Of a DNA stretch of 15,515 bases, positions 6,707-13,927 are shown piece by piece. The first letter of the stretch is position 1; every line of letters starts with the position of its first letter. The DNA is from JAZDMK01 sp043800975 (lineage in GTDB: Bacteria; Bacteroidota; Bacteroidia; Bacteroidales; JAHJDW01): NCBI GenBank assembly GCA_043800975.1, contig JAZDMK010000026.1, positions 1 through 15,515 on the forward strand, given 5' to 3'. The translations under genes and the position numbers were made by a program. The notes under the pieces were generated by a model. It ran no database searches. It was not told where the DNA came from and saw only the letters and a program-made list of their open reading frames with translations.

Positions 6707-7963
6707 ATGTTGCAGGCCGAAGTAATCACTATTGGTGATGAAATCCTGATCGGTCAGGTCACGGACAGCAATTCTACGTGGATAGCGAAAGAGCTCGATG
6801 CTGCCGGGATTCCTATTCATAGAATGATTACCATAGCCGATGATCCGCAGGAGCTGGTTACTGCATTGGATGACTCGCTTTCTCGCGCTGATATTATCAT
6901 CATGACGGGAGGTCTGGGCCCCACATCGGATGATCATACCAAGCCTACGCTCTGTAAATATTTTAATTCGCATCTGGTTTTTCATGAAGATACGTTTAAA
7001 GATATTGAACATTTATTTCCAAGCAGGGGCCTTCCGATTACCGCTATCAACCGTAAGCAGGCCGAAATTCCGGAATGCTGCACACCCATAAGAAATCAGC
7101 AGGGAACTGCACCGGGTATGTGGTTTGAAAAAAATAACCGCATTGTTATTTCTTTACCCGGCGTACCCTTCGAAATGAAAGCAATGATGAAGGATTCAGT
7201 GATTCCTGCGTTATTGAAAAATTTTATTATTCCTGCCCGTTATCACAAAACTATTCTTACACAAGGAGTAGGAGAGTCTTTTCTCGCAGAAAAAATTCAA
7301 GTTTGGGAAGAAAATTTGCCCAGAGGAATGCAGCTTGCATATCTTCCTTCGCCCGGACTTGTTCGGCTTCGCCTGACTGCTGTTGGAAATGATCAGGATG
7401 AAACAAAGGAAAAGGTTGACAAGGAAATTCGAAAATTGTATGCAATTATTCCTGAATTAATTTTCGGTGAAGGTGATCAAACGTTGGAAGCAATACTGGG
7501 TGAGCTTTTGCGAAGCAATAAAAAAACATTAGCCATTGCTGAAAGTTGCAGCGGAGGATATATTGCACATCGTATCACAATGGTGCCGGGCAGTTCGGAA
7601 TATTTTGCCGGAAGTATAACTGCATATTCTAACGAAGTGAAAATTCGCGAACTCTCTGTAGATGAGGCGGTGATTGTAAAATGCGGCGCTGTAAGTGAAG
7701 AAGTTGCCTGTGCCATGGCAGAAGGAATCAGAAAAAAATTTAAAGTTGAATATGCCATTGCAACGACAGGAATTGCCGGTCCCGCTGGCGGGTCTGATCA
7801 GAAGCCGGTTGGCACAACCTGGATTGCGGTTTCTTCAGCACAAAAAACAACAGCAACCCGTTTTCTTTTTGGAGAACACCGTGAGAGAAATATTATCAGG
7901 ACTACACTGACAGCAATGAACATGCTGCGTAAAAGAATAATTGAGGAAAATCAGAATCGGTGA
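6707..7963 (+). CDS. cinA: CinA, competence/damage-inducible protein with NMN deamidase domain
   Basis: A full-length 418-residue CinA. The N-terminal half (1-170) is the MoCF-type domain with GDEILIGQVTDSN (10-22) and the GGLGPTSDD signature (68-76); in characterised CinA proteins it acts as an ADP-ribose or related pyrophosphatase. A linker region (about 175-255) follows. The C-terminal PncC domain (about 258-412) carries AESCSGG (278-284), GAVS (327-330) and TGIAGPAGGSDQKPVGTT (354-371), and removes the amide from nicotinamide mononucleotide in NAD recycling. The ATG lies immediately after the TAA of the usp gene, and the TGA overlaps the GTG start of the PAP2 gene by 4 bp, so translation is probably coupled on both sides. 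In many Bacteroidota cinA stands directly before rpmB; here PAP2 separates them. Confidence 0.96.
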   Translation: MLQAEVITIGDEILIGQVTDSNSTWIAKELDAAGIPIHRMITIADDPQELVTALDDSLSRADIIIMTGGLGPTSDDHTKPTLCKYFNSHLVFHEDTFKDIEHLFPSRGLPITAINRKQAEIPECCTPIRNQQGTAPGMWFEKNNRIVISLPGVPFEMKAMMKDSVIPALLKNFIIPARYHKTILTQGVGESFLAEKIQVWEENLPRGMQLAYLPSPGLVRLRLTAVGNDQDETKEKVDKEIRKLYAIIPELIFGEGDQTLEAILGELLRSNKKTLAIAESCSGGYIAHRITMVPGSSEYFAGSITAYSNEVKIRELSVDEAVIVKCGAVSEEVACAMAEGIRKKFKVEYAIATTGIAGPAGGSDQKPVGTTWIAVSSAQKTTATRFLFGEHRERNIIRTTLTAMNMLRKRIIEENQNR

Positions 7964-8607
7964 AAAATGTTTTAAAGCGACTTCTGCCATTTCTTTTGCC
8001 CTACATAATTGTTATGGCGATTATCGGATGGCTCCTGTTGTCAACTGAAAAGACTCCCTTTCACCGTGTGATCAATCAGTTTAATGCTCCTTTTTCAGAT
8101 GAATTTTTTAAACTGTATACACATGCCGGAGATTTTGTTTTTAGTGTTGTCATTATTCTTTTGCTGGCATTTATTCAGTTGAGGTATGCAATCATGCTGG
8201 CTATTGCAACAGTTTCTTCCAGCCTTTTTGCTCAGTTTCTGAAGCGGCTTGTGTTTCCTGATGCTGACAGACCGATCAAACATTTATATGACTTTCCCGG
8301 TGATTTTCATTTTGTGGATGGAATCCGGCTCATGTGGAACCATTCGTTTCCTTCAGGTCATACGGTAAGTGCCTTTGCTGCATGTTTGTGCCTTGCCTTT
8401 ATTGTAAGAAAAATGGGCTGGCAGTGGCTTTGTCTTTTCGCTGCTTTGCTGGTAAGCTATTCCCGCATTTATCTTTCGCAACATTATCTCGAGGATGTTT
8501 ATTTCGGATCACTGATAGGTGTTTCCTTTGGTTTACTGGCTGTGTTTATAATGCAGAAATGGAATAAACCATGGATGGACAAGCCTTTACACAGACTGAA
8601 ATCGTAG
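7960..8607 (+). CDS. PAP2-family membrane phosphatase
   Basis: A 215-residue integral membrane protein starting with GTG inside the cinA stop (GTGA overlap). About five or six hydrophobic helices are visible (about 8-28, 56-74, 78-92, 134-150, 154-168, 183-199). The three PAP2 phosphatase signatures are present: K95...R104-P105 (spaced by eight instead of the usual six residues, a common variant in this phylum), P131-S-G-H134, and S168-R169...H175...D179. Such enzymes remove phosphate from lipids, for example undecaprenyl pyrophosphate or phosphatidic/lipid A phosphates, on the outer face of the inner membrane. The substrate cannot be read from sequence. It is the last gene of the usp-cinA-PAP2 unit; an 80-bp gap with a new promoter box follows. 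Confidence 0.92.
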   Translation: MKNVLKRLLPFLLPYIIVMAIIGWLLLSTEKTPFHRVINQFNAPFSDEFFKLYTHAGDFVFSVVIILLLAFIQLRYAIMLAIATVSSSLFAQFLKRLVFPDADRPIKHLYDFPGDFHFVDGIRLMWNHSFPSGHTVSAFAACLCLAFIVRKMGWQWLCLFAALLVSYSRIYLSQHYLEDVYFGSLIGVSFGLLAVFIMQKWNKPWMDKPLHRLKS

Positions 8608-8654
8608 TTTTGTGAAAAAAATGAAGATTTGTTTATTAATTTAAAAAGATTTCT

Positions 8655-8662
8655 TACATTTG
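8655..8662 (+). promoter_or_regulatory. -7 promoter box TACATTTG of rpmB
   Basis: A full TAnnTTTG match ending 26 nt before the rpmB ATG. A TTG at 8629-8631 lies 23 nt upstream and could serve as -33, though the spacing is on the long side. It is identical to the box in front of the 141 gene. Confidence 0.65.
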
Positions 8663-8687
8663 CAGCCCGTTAGAAAAAGATACAGTC

Positions 8688-8930
8688 ATGTCAAGAATTT
8701 GCACAATCACAGGAAAAAAACAAATGTCAGGTAATAATGTTTCTCATTCCAATGCGAGAACCAAAAGGAAATTCCAGCCAAACCTACAAACAAAAAAGTT
8801 TTTTATCCCCGAAGAAGATCGCTGGATTATTATGAAGGTTTCTACTTCTGCAATGCGTACCATTGCTAAAAAAGGAATCAGCGCAGTGCTGAAAGAGTGC
8901 CGCGATAAAGGATTAATCATTGAAGATTAA
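8688..8930 (+). CDS. rpmB: 50S ribosomal protein L28
   Basis: An 80-residue, full-length L28 of the large ribosomal subunit. Recognisable segments: MSRICTITGKK at the start, GNNVSHSNARTKRKFQPN (15-32), the RWIIMKVSTSAMRTI stretch (45-59) and the ending GLIIED. It has just two Cys (5 and 71), so this is the zinc-free form. It stands as a single unit with its own promoter and a terminator starting 18 bp after the stop codon. In Bacteroidota the usual followers are rpmG (L33), a short DUF4295 gene and ftsY; none of them is present here. Confidence 0.98.
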   Translation: MSRICTITGKKQMSGNNVSHSNARTKRKFQPNLQTKKFFIPEEDRWIIMKVSTSAMRTIAKKGISAVLKECRDKGLIIED

Positions 8931-8947
8931 TTTCTGAAAAAATATTG

Positions 8948-8972
8948 AAGTCCCGCAAGGGACTTTTTTTTT
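8948..8972 (+). terminator. Intrinsic terminator after rpmB
   Basis: Stem AAGTCCC (8948-8954) and GGGACTT (8959-8965) closed by a GCAA (GNRA) tetraloop, followed by a T-tract through 8972. It separates rpmB from the HAD gene. Confidence 0.9.
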
Positions 8973-9005
8973 GTCTGAACTTAATGTCTTTTTTTTTTCT
9001 ATTTT

Positions 9006-9013
9006 TATCTTTC
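9006..9013 (+). promoter_or_regulatory. Possible -7 box TATCTTTC
   Basis: One mismatch from TAnnTTTG, 17 nt before the ATG of the HAD gene. It follows the rpmB terminator and a run of T. Spacing fits the other units of the window; the box itself is imperfect. Confidence 0.35.
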
Positions 9014-9029
9014 TGTAAAGAAAATCGTA

Positions 9030-9551
9030 ATGCTTAACGAAAGCTTAAAATCCAAAATCCAAAATCCAAAATCCAAAATTATTTTTGATTGGGGCGATAC
9101 ACTCATGCGTGATTTTCCCGACATGCCCGGGCCCATGGCAGAGTGGCCGGAAGTGCATTGTATTCCCGGTGTGGAAGATGTTTTGGAATTTCTGAATGAG
9201 AAAAAATTTGTGCTGACAGTTGCTACTAATGCCGGCGTATCAGATACTGCTCTTATGAAAGCCGCACTGCGCAGGGTTGATATTGAAAAGTATTTTCAGT
9301 TCTTTTTTTCTTCCAAAGAGCTTGTAGTCTCAAAGCCCGATCCAGGCTTCTTTACAGAAGTTGCAGCAAGAATTGAAAGTGACCCGAAGTCTTGTATCCT
9401 GATCGGAAATGATTATACAAAGGATATTTCTGCAGCTAAAAAGGCCGGAATGATCACTGTCTTCTTTAATGAAAAAAAGCTTGAAGGGCCATTTACTGAT
9501 GCAGATATTGTGATTTCTGAAATGACAGAACTTATAAAAATATTCTCCTGA
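9030..9551 (+). CDS. HAD-superfamily hydrolase-like protein
   Basis: A 173-residue cytoplasmic protein of the haloacid dehalogenase superfamily. Motif I is IIFDWGDTL with nucleophile D20; motif II is VATNAG (T66); motif III is SKPDP (K102); motif IV is GNDYTKDISAAKKAG (126-140, D128 and D132). The cap is small. Canonical phosphatases carry Asp two residues after the nucleophile as general acid/base; here that place is G22 with Asp at +3, a variant also found in annotated relatives but of uncertain activity. The substrate is unknown. Residues 7-17 (KSKIQNPKSKI) are encoded by a tandem heptanucleotide repeat, and no other in-frame start lies between it and motif I, so the ATG at 9030 must be used unless the protein is inactive. 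The 40-bp gap after the stop carries a new promoter box. Confidence 0.85.
   Translation: MLNESLKSKIQNPKSKIIFDWGDTLMRDFPDMPGPMAEWPEVHCIPGVEDVLEFLNEKKFVLTVATNAGVSDTALMKAALRRVDIEKYFQFFFSSKELVVSKPDPGFFTEVAARIESDPKSCILIGNDYTKDISAAKKAGMITVFFNEKKLEGPFTDADIVISEMTELIKIFS
9047..9080 (+). repeat. Heptanucleotide tandem repeat AAAATCC, four copies plus partial
   Basis: AAAATCC occurs four times without error (9047-9074), followed by AAAATT. It lies inside the first codons of the HAD gene. Seven is not a multiple of three, so loss or gain of one unit would shift the frame between the start codon and the catalytic motif. Confidence 0.9.
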
Positions 9552-9565
9552 ATTGCTTTTAATAG

Positions 9566-9573
9566 TATTTTTG
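9566..9573 (+). promoter_or_regulatory. -7 promoter box TATTTTTG
   Basis: A full TAnnTTTG match in the 40-bp gap after the HAD gene, ending 19 nt before the ATG at 9592. It favours that ATG over the TTG at 9553, which lies upstream of the box. Confidence 0.5.
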
Positions 9574-9591
9574 AAAATCAAAATTATACCT

Positions 9592-12126
9592 ATGAAGAAA
9601 TCCCTTCTTTTAACTAGCATCACTATTTTATTTGTTGTTGCTGCAAATGCTCAGCAATGGATGAAAGCCCCTTATCTGAAAACAGATAAGCAGACTGCGG
9701 ATTATTTTACTATTTGCAATGCTTTTAATCAGTATTGGGGTAACAAACCTTATGAGAAAGGACACGGATACAAGCAGTTCAAACGCTGGGAATATTTCAT
9801 GGAATCGCGTTCATACCCTGATGGGAAGTTGTATAACCCGCAGCGCTATCTGAATGCAAAAAATGATTTTGCAAAAAAATATTCCGACAATTCTGTTTCA
9901 AAGTATTCAGGAAACTGGTCTCCGCTGGGCATTACAGAATGGACCAATGGTAACAGCGGATATAATCCGGGAAATGGAAGAATAAACTTTATTGCTGTTC
10001 ACCCAACCAACCCCAATACAATTCTGATTGCGGCTCCTTCGGGCGGAATCTGGAAAACGATAGATGGCGGTGCTACCTGGAATACTACCTATGATTCATT
10101 AACACTGCTTGGAACTTCCTGTGTTGTTTTTGATCCGGTTAATCCCAATATAGTTTATGTAGGAACAGGCGACCGTGATGCAAGCGATACACAAAGTTTA
10201 GGACTTCTAAAATCAGTTGATGGTGGAAATACCTGGCAAACCACGCCACTGACATATTCTACTCCGAATAGCAACAGCATCAATAAAATTTTAATTAATC
10301 CTTTAAAAACATCAACCATTTTCTTTGCAACAGAAAGTGGTGTCTATCGCTCTTTAAATGCTGGTAACAGCTGGACTCAGATATACTCCGGTTCACGTGT
10401 CACGGATTTGAAATATAGGCCCGGAGATACAACAACGATTTATGGCGGAGGAGAAAAGTTTATTCGCTCTGTTGACAATGGACAAACATTCAATCCGGTT
10501 ACTTCGGGAACTCCTGATCATGCGGCCCGCTTCGAAATAGCCGTCACGCAGGCTGATCCGAATTATGTTTATATTCTTGTTGCCAACGATACGAATTATG
10601 CTTTCCGTGGAATTTATCGCTCCACTAATTCAGGCGCAAATTTTTCCACACGTTGCGAATTGCCAAACATTCTTGGGTATGATCAGTCGGGCAATGATGA
10701 TGCTGGGCAGGGTTGGTATGACCTAGCCATTGAAGCATCCCCAACCGATGCAGAAAGAATTTTTACAGGAGGAGTTAATGTTTGGACTTCTGCAGATGGT
10801 GGTGTGAATATGAGTTTGGTGAGCCAATGGTATTATAACAGTGGTTTTGAATACACTCATGCGGATATTCATTTTATTGGTTTTTATGGAAGTAAACTTT
10901 ATGTAGGTAGTGATGGTGGAATCTTTGTTTCTGCTGATCAGGGAAATACTTTTTCTGATTTAAGTGCAGGCCTTGGTATAACTCAGTTCTATGCGATGGG
11001 CACCAATGGAAAAAATCCGGATATCATTGCTGCAGGTGCCCAGGATAATGGTAGTAACATTTTACAAAGCGGAGCATGGACGCACATTTATGGAGCTGAT
11101 GGATTTGAAGCCATTGTCGATCCTGTGCAGGATGGCCGTGTTTTTTCATCCTGGCAGAATGGCGGTATTAACCGGTCAGATGATTATGGGGATAATCAAA
11201 CCGATATTTCTGTTTACACTGATCCTGTGGGTGGCGCATGGTTAACACCATACTGCATGCATCCTTCCGATCATCTGATGCTGTTTGCAGGTTATGGTGA
11301 TGTGTATAAAACTACCGATGCCGGGAATACATGGAATGCAATTTCAACAAATCTTACCAGTGGCTCTTCTATTAAGGAACTGGCTGTTGCTCCTTCAGAT
11401 CCTAATACAATTTATGCTTCAGTCTCATCCGGTTTGTACAGAACGCATGATGGTGGCTCAACATGGCAATCATCGACTCCGTTTCCAGGTTTGTATATTA
11501 AAAGTATTGCAATTGATGAAACAAACCCGAACAAGCTTTGGATCTGTGGAACATCAAGTTCTCAGGATCGTGTTCTGTATTCAGTGAATGGCGGACAATC
11601 CTTTACAAATATTACAGGCACCTTGACAGATCTTGGTTTTAATTGTATTGTTCATCAGCAAGGTGCATATGATGCTTTGTATTTAGGAACGGAAACCGGG
11701 GTTTATTTTCGAGATACATTATCAAACCAGTGGGTTTCCTTTAGTGTGAATTTGCCAAACGTTATTGTGAGTGAACTTGAAATAAATTACAATCTGGGCC
11801 TGATTCGTGCTGCTACCTTTGGACGTGGTATATGGGAGACTTTTTTAAGTTCGACAGGCATAAATGAAGAAATAAATAATTCGGAACTGCTGATTTTTCC
11901 TAATCCTGCTGGTTCAATTGTTAATATTGAGTTCCAAGAGCCATTAAAAAATGATTGTGAACTGCTTTTGTTTAATATTATTGGTAAAAAGTTAGCATCA
12001 GTAAAAGCATTGAAAGGAAGCAAGACGCAGCAAATAAATTTGGAAAAGTTTGTTTCAGGAACTTATTTTCTTCGTGCTGAAATCAATGGTAAGCTTGTGA
12101 TTCGTAAGATTATTCATGTGAACTAA
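9592..12126 (+). CDS. Secreted BNR/Asp-box beta-propeller protein with T9SS sorting domain
   Basis: With the ATG at 9592 the protein has 844 residues and a signal peptide at 1-20 (MKKSLLLTSITILFVVAANA). The frame is open to a TTG at 9553, but that would bury the signal peptide and the promoter box. Residues 22-125 are a leader domain, then a sialidase/sortilin-like propeller: Asp-boxes of the form S-x-D-x-G-x-T-W are visible near 157-163, 209-215, 255-261, 294-300, 345-351, 448-454, 575-581, 619-625 and 665-671, with looser copies at about 401 and 530. The blade end ATFGRGIWE (741-749) is typical. Residues 766-844 form the T9SS C-terminal domain (LLIFPNPAGS, LLLFNIIGKK, GTYFLRAEING, basic end). 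No sialidase catalytic Arg triad was recognised, so a binding or structural role at the surface is more likely than glycan cleavage. Confidence 0.92.
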   Translation: MKKSLLLTSITILFVVAANAQQWMKAPYLKTDKQTADYFTICNAFNQYWGNKPYEKGHGYKQFKRWEYFMESRSYPDGKLYNPQRYLNAKNDFAKKYSDNSVSKYSGNWSPLGITEWTNGNSGYNPGNGRINFIAVHPTNPNTILIAAPSGGIWKTIDGGATWNTTYDSLTLLGTSCVVFDPVNPNIVYVGTGDRDASDTQSLGLLKSVDGGNTWQTTPLTYSTPNSNSINKILINPLKTSTIFFATESGVYRSLNAGNSWTQIYSGSRVTDLKYRPGDTTTIYGGGEKFIRSVDNGQTFNPVTSGTPDHAARFEIAVTQADPNYVYILVANDTNYAFRGIYRSTNSGANFSTRCELPNILGYDQSGNDDAGQGWYDLAIEASPTDAERIFTGGVNVWTSADGGVNMSLVSQWYYNSGFEYTHADIHFIGFYGSKLYVGSDGGIFVSADQGNTFSDLSAGLGITQFYAMGTNGKNPDIIAAGAQDNGSNILQSGAWTHIYGADGFEAIVDPVQDGRVFSSWQNGGINRSDDYGDNQTDISVYTDPVGGAWLTPYCMHPSDHLMLFAGYGDVYKTTDAGNTWNAISTNLTSGSSIKELAVAPSDPNTIYASVSSGLYRTHDGGSTWQSSTPFPGLYIKSIAIDETNPNKLWICGTSSSQDRVLYSVNGGQSFTNITGTLTDLGFNCIVHQQGAYDALYLGTETGVYFRDTLSNQWVSFSVNLPNVIVSELEINYNLGLIRAATFGRGIWETFLSSTGINEEINNSELLIFPNPAGSIVNIEFQEPLKNDCELLLFNIIGKKLASVKALKGSKTQQINLEKFVSGTYFLRAEINGKLVIRKIIHVN

Positions 12127-12142
12127 TTTTTTTCCACAACAG

Positions 12143-12226
12143 GCTGTTGAAAGAAACTCGCGATTCGCTTGTGTTTAAGCAAGAAAAATAGGAATCGTTT
12201 CGTAAATTTGTTAAGATTTCAACAGC
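12143..12226. repeat. 10-bp perfect inverted repeat around the M23 promoter
   Basis: GCTGTTGAAA (12143-12152) and TTTCAACAGC (12217-12226) are perfect inverse copies 64 bp apart. Inside, GAAA/TTTC (12153-12156 with 12198-12201) and CGATTC/GAATCG (12161-12166 with 12192-12197) continue the symmetry, and CTTG/CAAG (12168-12171 with 12180-12183) closes it. The right arm ends directly before the ATG at 12228. No target duplication was seen. Confidence 0.7.
12203..12210 (+). promoter_or_regulatory. -7 promoter box TAAATTTG
   Basis: A full TAnnTTTG match ending 18 nt before the ATG of the M23 peptidase gene, inside the inverted repeat 12143-12226. No -33 at proper spacing. Confidence 0.5.
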
Positions 12227-12227
12227 A

Positions 12228-13160
12228 ATGATCTTTAAGAAAATATTCGTATTTACTTTTTTCTTTATCATATCTGCTTCAGTTAATGCACAGGAGCCGG
12301 ATGATGATTTTGATGCTGACTCTGCTGCAATGGCTGAGAGTTCTTATTTTGAAGACGAATTGTTTCTTGAAGACAAACTTCTTATGGACAGCCTTGCCAT
12401 TGCTTTTAATGATTGGTTTTTTTCACGTCCCACCGTAATTTATAATTTCAAAGCACCGGCTAGCGATATTTATAAAATCTGGGATACTTTACTTGTAAGG
12501 CCTTATACTATTGATGTAACAAAGATGATTGATTCAGTAGAAATCATCTTGCAGGACAATTATAAGAATAAGTTTTTCAACCCTGTGAATGGAATTGTGA
12601 CTTCACGTTTTGGGTTTAGAAAACACCGTTATCACTATGGTACAGATATAGATCTGGAAACCGGTGATTCTGTTAGTAGTGCATTTGACGGGATGGTTCG
12701 GGTTGTTAAGTATAGCAAAGGATACGGGAATGTAATTGTTGTAAGGCATTATAATGGTCTGGAAACAGTTTATGGTCATTTGTCCCAATCCCTTGTAAAA
12801 ACCAATCAGATTGTTAAGGCCGGATCAGTTCTTGGCCTTGGAGGAAATACAGGTCGATCTTTTGGAAGCCATTTGCATTTTGAAACCAGATATCTCGGAC
12901 AACCCATAAACCCGGAATCATTTATCAGCTTCGAGAATAAAAAATTAACTAAGAATTCAATCATCATTTCCAAAAAAACATTTGCTTACTCAACCAGTAG
13001 TCCCGGCTCCAAAGGTGGTTCCTATCATATTGTGAAAAAAGGTGATTCTCTTGGTAAGATTGCCCGGAAATATGGTACAACCGTTGCCAGGCTTTGTAAA
13101 TTGAATAGGATAAAATCAACGACAAAATTACGTATCGGAATGCGTCTTCGTACGCGTTGA
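12228..13160 (+). CDS. Secreted M23-family peptidase with C-terminal LysM
   Basis: A 310-residue exported cell-wall enzyme. Residues 1-21 are a signal peptide (hydrophobic FVFTFFFIISASVNA). An acidic region (24-60, rich in D and E) follows, then a linker to about 115. The M23 (lysostaphin/LytM-type) domain occupies about 117-232 and has all metal and catalytic residues: H136-Y-G-T-D140, H184 in YGHL, and H217 in SHLHFE. The LysM domain covers about 266-309 (YHIVKKGDSLGKIARKYGT at the start) and binds peptidoglycan. Such proteins cut peptide cross-links in the wall or, when degenerate, activate amidases; here the active site looks intact. The order peptidase then LysM is the reverse of NlpD, in which LysM comes first. 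The next gene, for a MORN_2 protein, starts 36 bp later with its own promoter box. Confidence 0.95.
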   Translation: MIFKKIFVFTFFFIISASVNAQEPDDDFDADSAAMAESSYFEDELFLEDKLLMDSLAIAFNDWFFSRPTVIYNFKAPASDIYKIWDTLLVRPYTIDVTKMIDSVEIILQDNYKNKFFNPVNGIVTSRFGFRKHRYHYGTDIDLETGDSVSSAFDGMVRVVKYSKGYGNVIVVRHYNGLETVYGHLSQSLVKTNQIVKAGSVLGLGGNTGRSFGSHLHFETRYLGQPINPESFISFENKKLTKNSIIISKKTFAYSTSSPGSKGGSYHIVKKGDSLGKIARKYGTTVARLCKLNRIKSTTKLRIGMRLRTR

Positions 13161-13165
13161 TTTTC

Positions 13166-13173
13166 TATATTTG
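13166..13173 (+). promoter_or_regulatory. -7 promoter box TATATTTG
   Basis: A full TAnnTTTG match ending 24 nt before the TTG start at 13197 and 6 bp after the peptidase stop codon. It supports the TTG start. Confidence 0.55.
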
Positions 13174-13196
13174 CTGCAGTAAGATTTTTTTGTGAT

Positions 13197-13838
13197 TTGA
13201 AAAAGCGAATATACATAGCATTAAGTTTTGTGTTTTTTATACTGAGTCAAACAAATTGTTTAGCTCAGACTGAAATACGGCCCAAGTATGCGCCCCGCTC
13301 GGAAAAACAAAAAAACAAACTGGATGAGTTCGGTCGTAAACAAGGCACATGGAAGTATTATACACGTGATGGTATTTTAATCGCTACAGTTGATTATGTC
13401 AATGATAAACGCCATGGGATCACTTCGAAGTTTCATCCGGATAATGGAATTATGATTGAAGAAATCACTTTTTTTGATGGTGTAAAAGAAGGTGATTATA
13501 AAAAATATTCATCTCAGGGGCAGGTTGCTACAGAAGGATCCTATCTGAAAGGGAAACGAAATGGAACCTGGATTACATATAACTCAGTGAATAGCGAGAA
13601 AAAGTCTGAAGGTAATTATAAAAATGGAAAGCGCGAAGGAGGATGGAAAGTATATAGTTCGAAAGGAAATCTTATTGCAGCCGGTTCATACAGCAATGGA
13701 AACCGGATTGGAATGTGGCAATTCTACGACAGTGAAGGGAATAAAACGAGTGAAAAAGATTATTCAGCTCCACCCGCTACTAAAACTCCTTCAAAATCAG
13801 GGAATAAAACCAACCCCCCTCTTAAGAAAACTAAATAA
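13197..13838 (+). CDS. Secreted MORN_2/YwqK-like repeat protein
   Basis: A 213-residue protein starting with TTG, the only initiation codon that keeps the signal peptide (residues 1-23, KKRIYIALSFVFFILS core, cleavage near C-L-A-Q). No lipobox fits the Cys at 21 (S-Q-T-N-C), so it is not a lipoprotein by the usual rule. The body carries MORN_2 repeats of about 23 residues: around 45-66 (GRKQGTWKYYTRDG), 67-90, 93-115 (GVKEGDYKKYSSQGQ), 116-138, 140-163 and 164-188. The tail (190-213) is rich in Pro, Lys and Thr and has low complexity. In databases such proteins are often labelled YwqK-family antitoxin; no toxin gene is adjacent here, so that label should not be taken as function. It may be co-expressed with the M23 peptidase and act at the envelope. 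Confidence 0.88.
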   Translation: MKKRIYIALSFVFFILSQTNCLAQTEIRPKYAPRSEKQKNKLDEFGRKQGTWKYYTRDGILIATVDYVNDKRHGITSKFHPDNGIMIEEITFFDGVKEGDYKKYSSQGQVATEGSYLKGKRNGTWITYNSVNSEKKSEGNYKNGKREGGWKVYSSKGNLIAAGSYSNGNRIGMWQFYDSEGNKTSEKDYSAPPATKTPSKSGNKTNPPLKKTK

Positions 13839-13900
13839 CTTAAGTAGGCTCACTTAGAATTAATCTTTCTTAATGCTTGCTTTAACGATTTACCATACTG

Positions 13901-13908
13901 TACTTTTA
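13901..13908 (+). promoter_or_regulatory. Possible promoter of the Hpt gene, TACTTTTA
   Basis: One mismatch from TAnnTTTG, 20 nt before the ATG at 13928. A TTG at 13877-13879 lies 21 nt upstream, a spacing that suits the -33 element. Confidence 0.4.
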
Positions 13909-13927
13909 CTGAGTAATTTTTTTGCCA

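Noticed and set aside
9592..12126. Sialidase activity of the Asp-box protein
   Set aside because: Asp-boxes are structural; I could not identify the catalytic Arg triad, Tyr-Glu pair or FRIP motif of true sialidases.
12130..12224. DnaA-box-like nonamers: TTTTCCACA (12130-12138), TGTTGAAAG (12145-12153) and ATTTCAACA (12216-12224), suggesting an origin
   Set aside because: Only the first is close to the consensus. Gene direction does not switch here, no dnaA or other origin-linked gene is near, and there is no clear AT-rich unwinding region. A GC-skew plot of the whole chromosome would settle it.
13197..13838. Toxin-antitoxin system suggested by YwqK-like repeats
   Set aside because: The protein is secreted and no toxin-like gene is adjacent; the antitoxin name of this family does not establish function.
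13841..13855. Small hairpin AAGT/ACTT after the YwqK-like gene as terminator
   Set aside because: The stem has only about five pairs and no T-tract follows.
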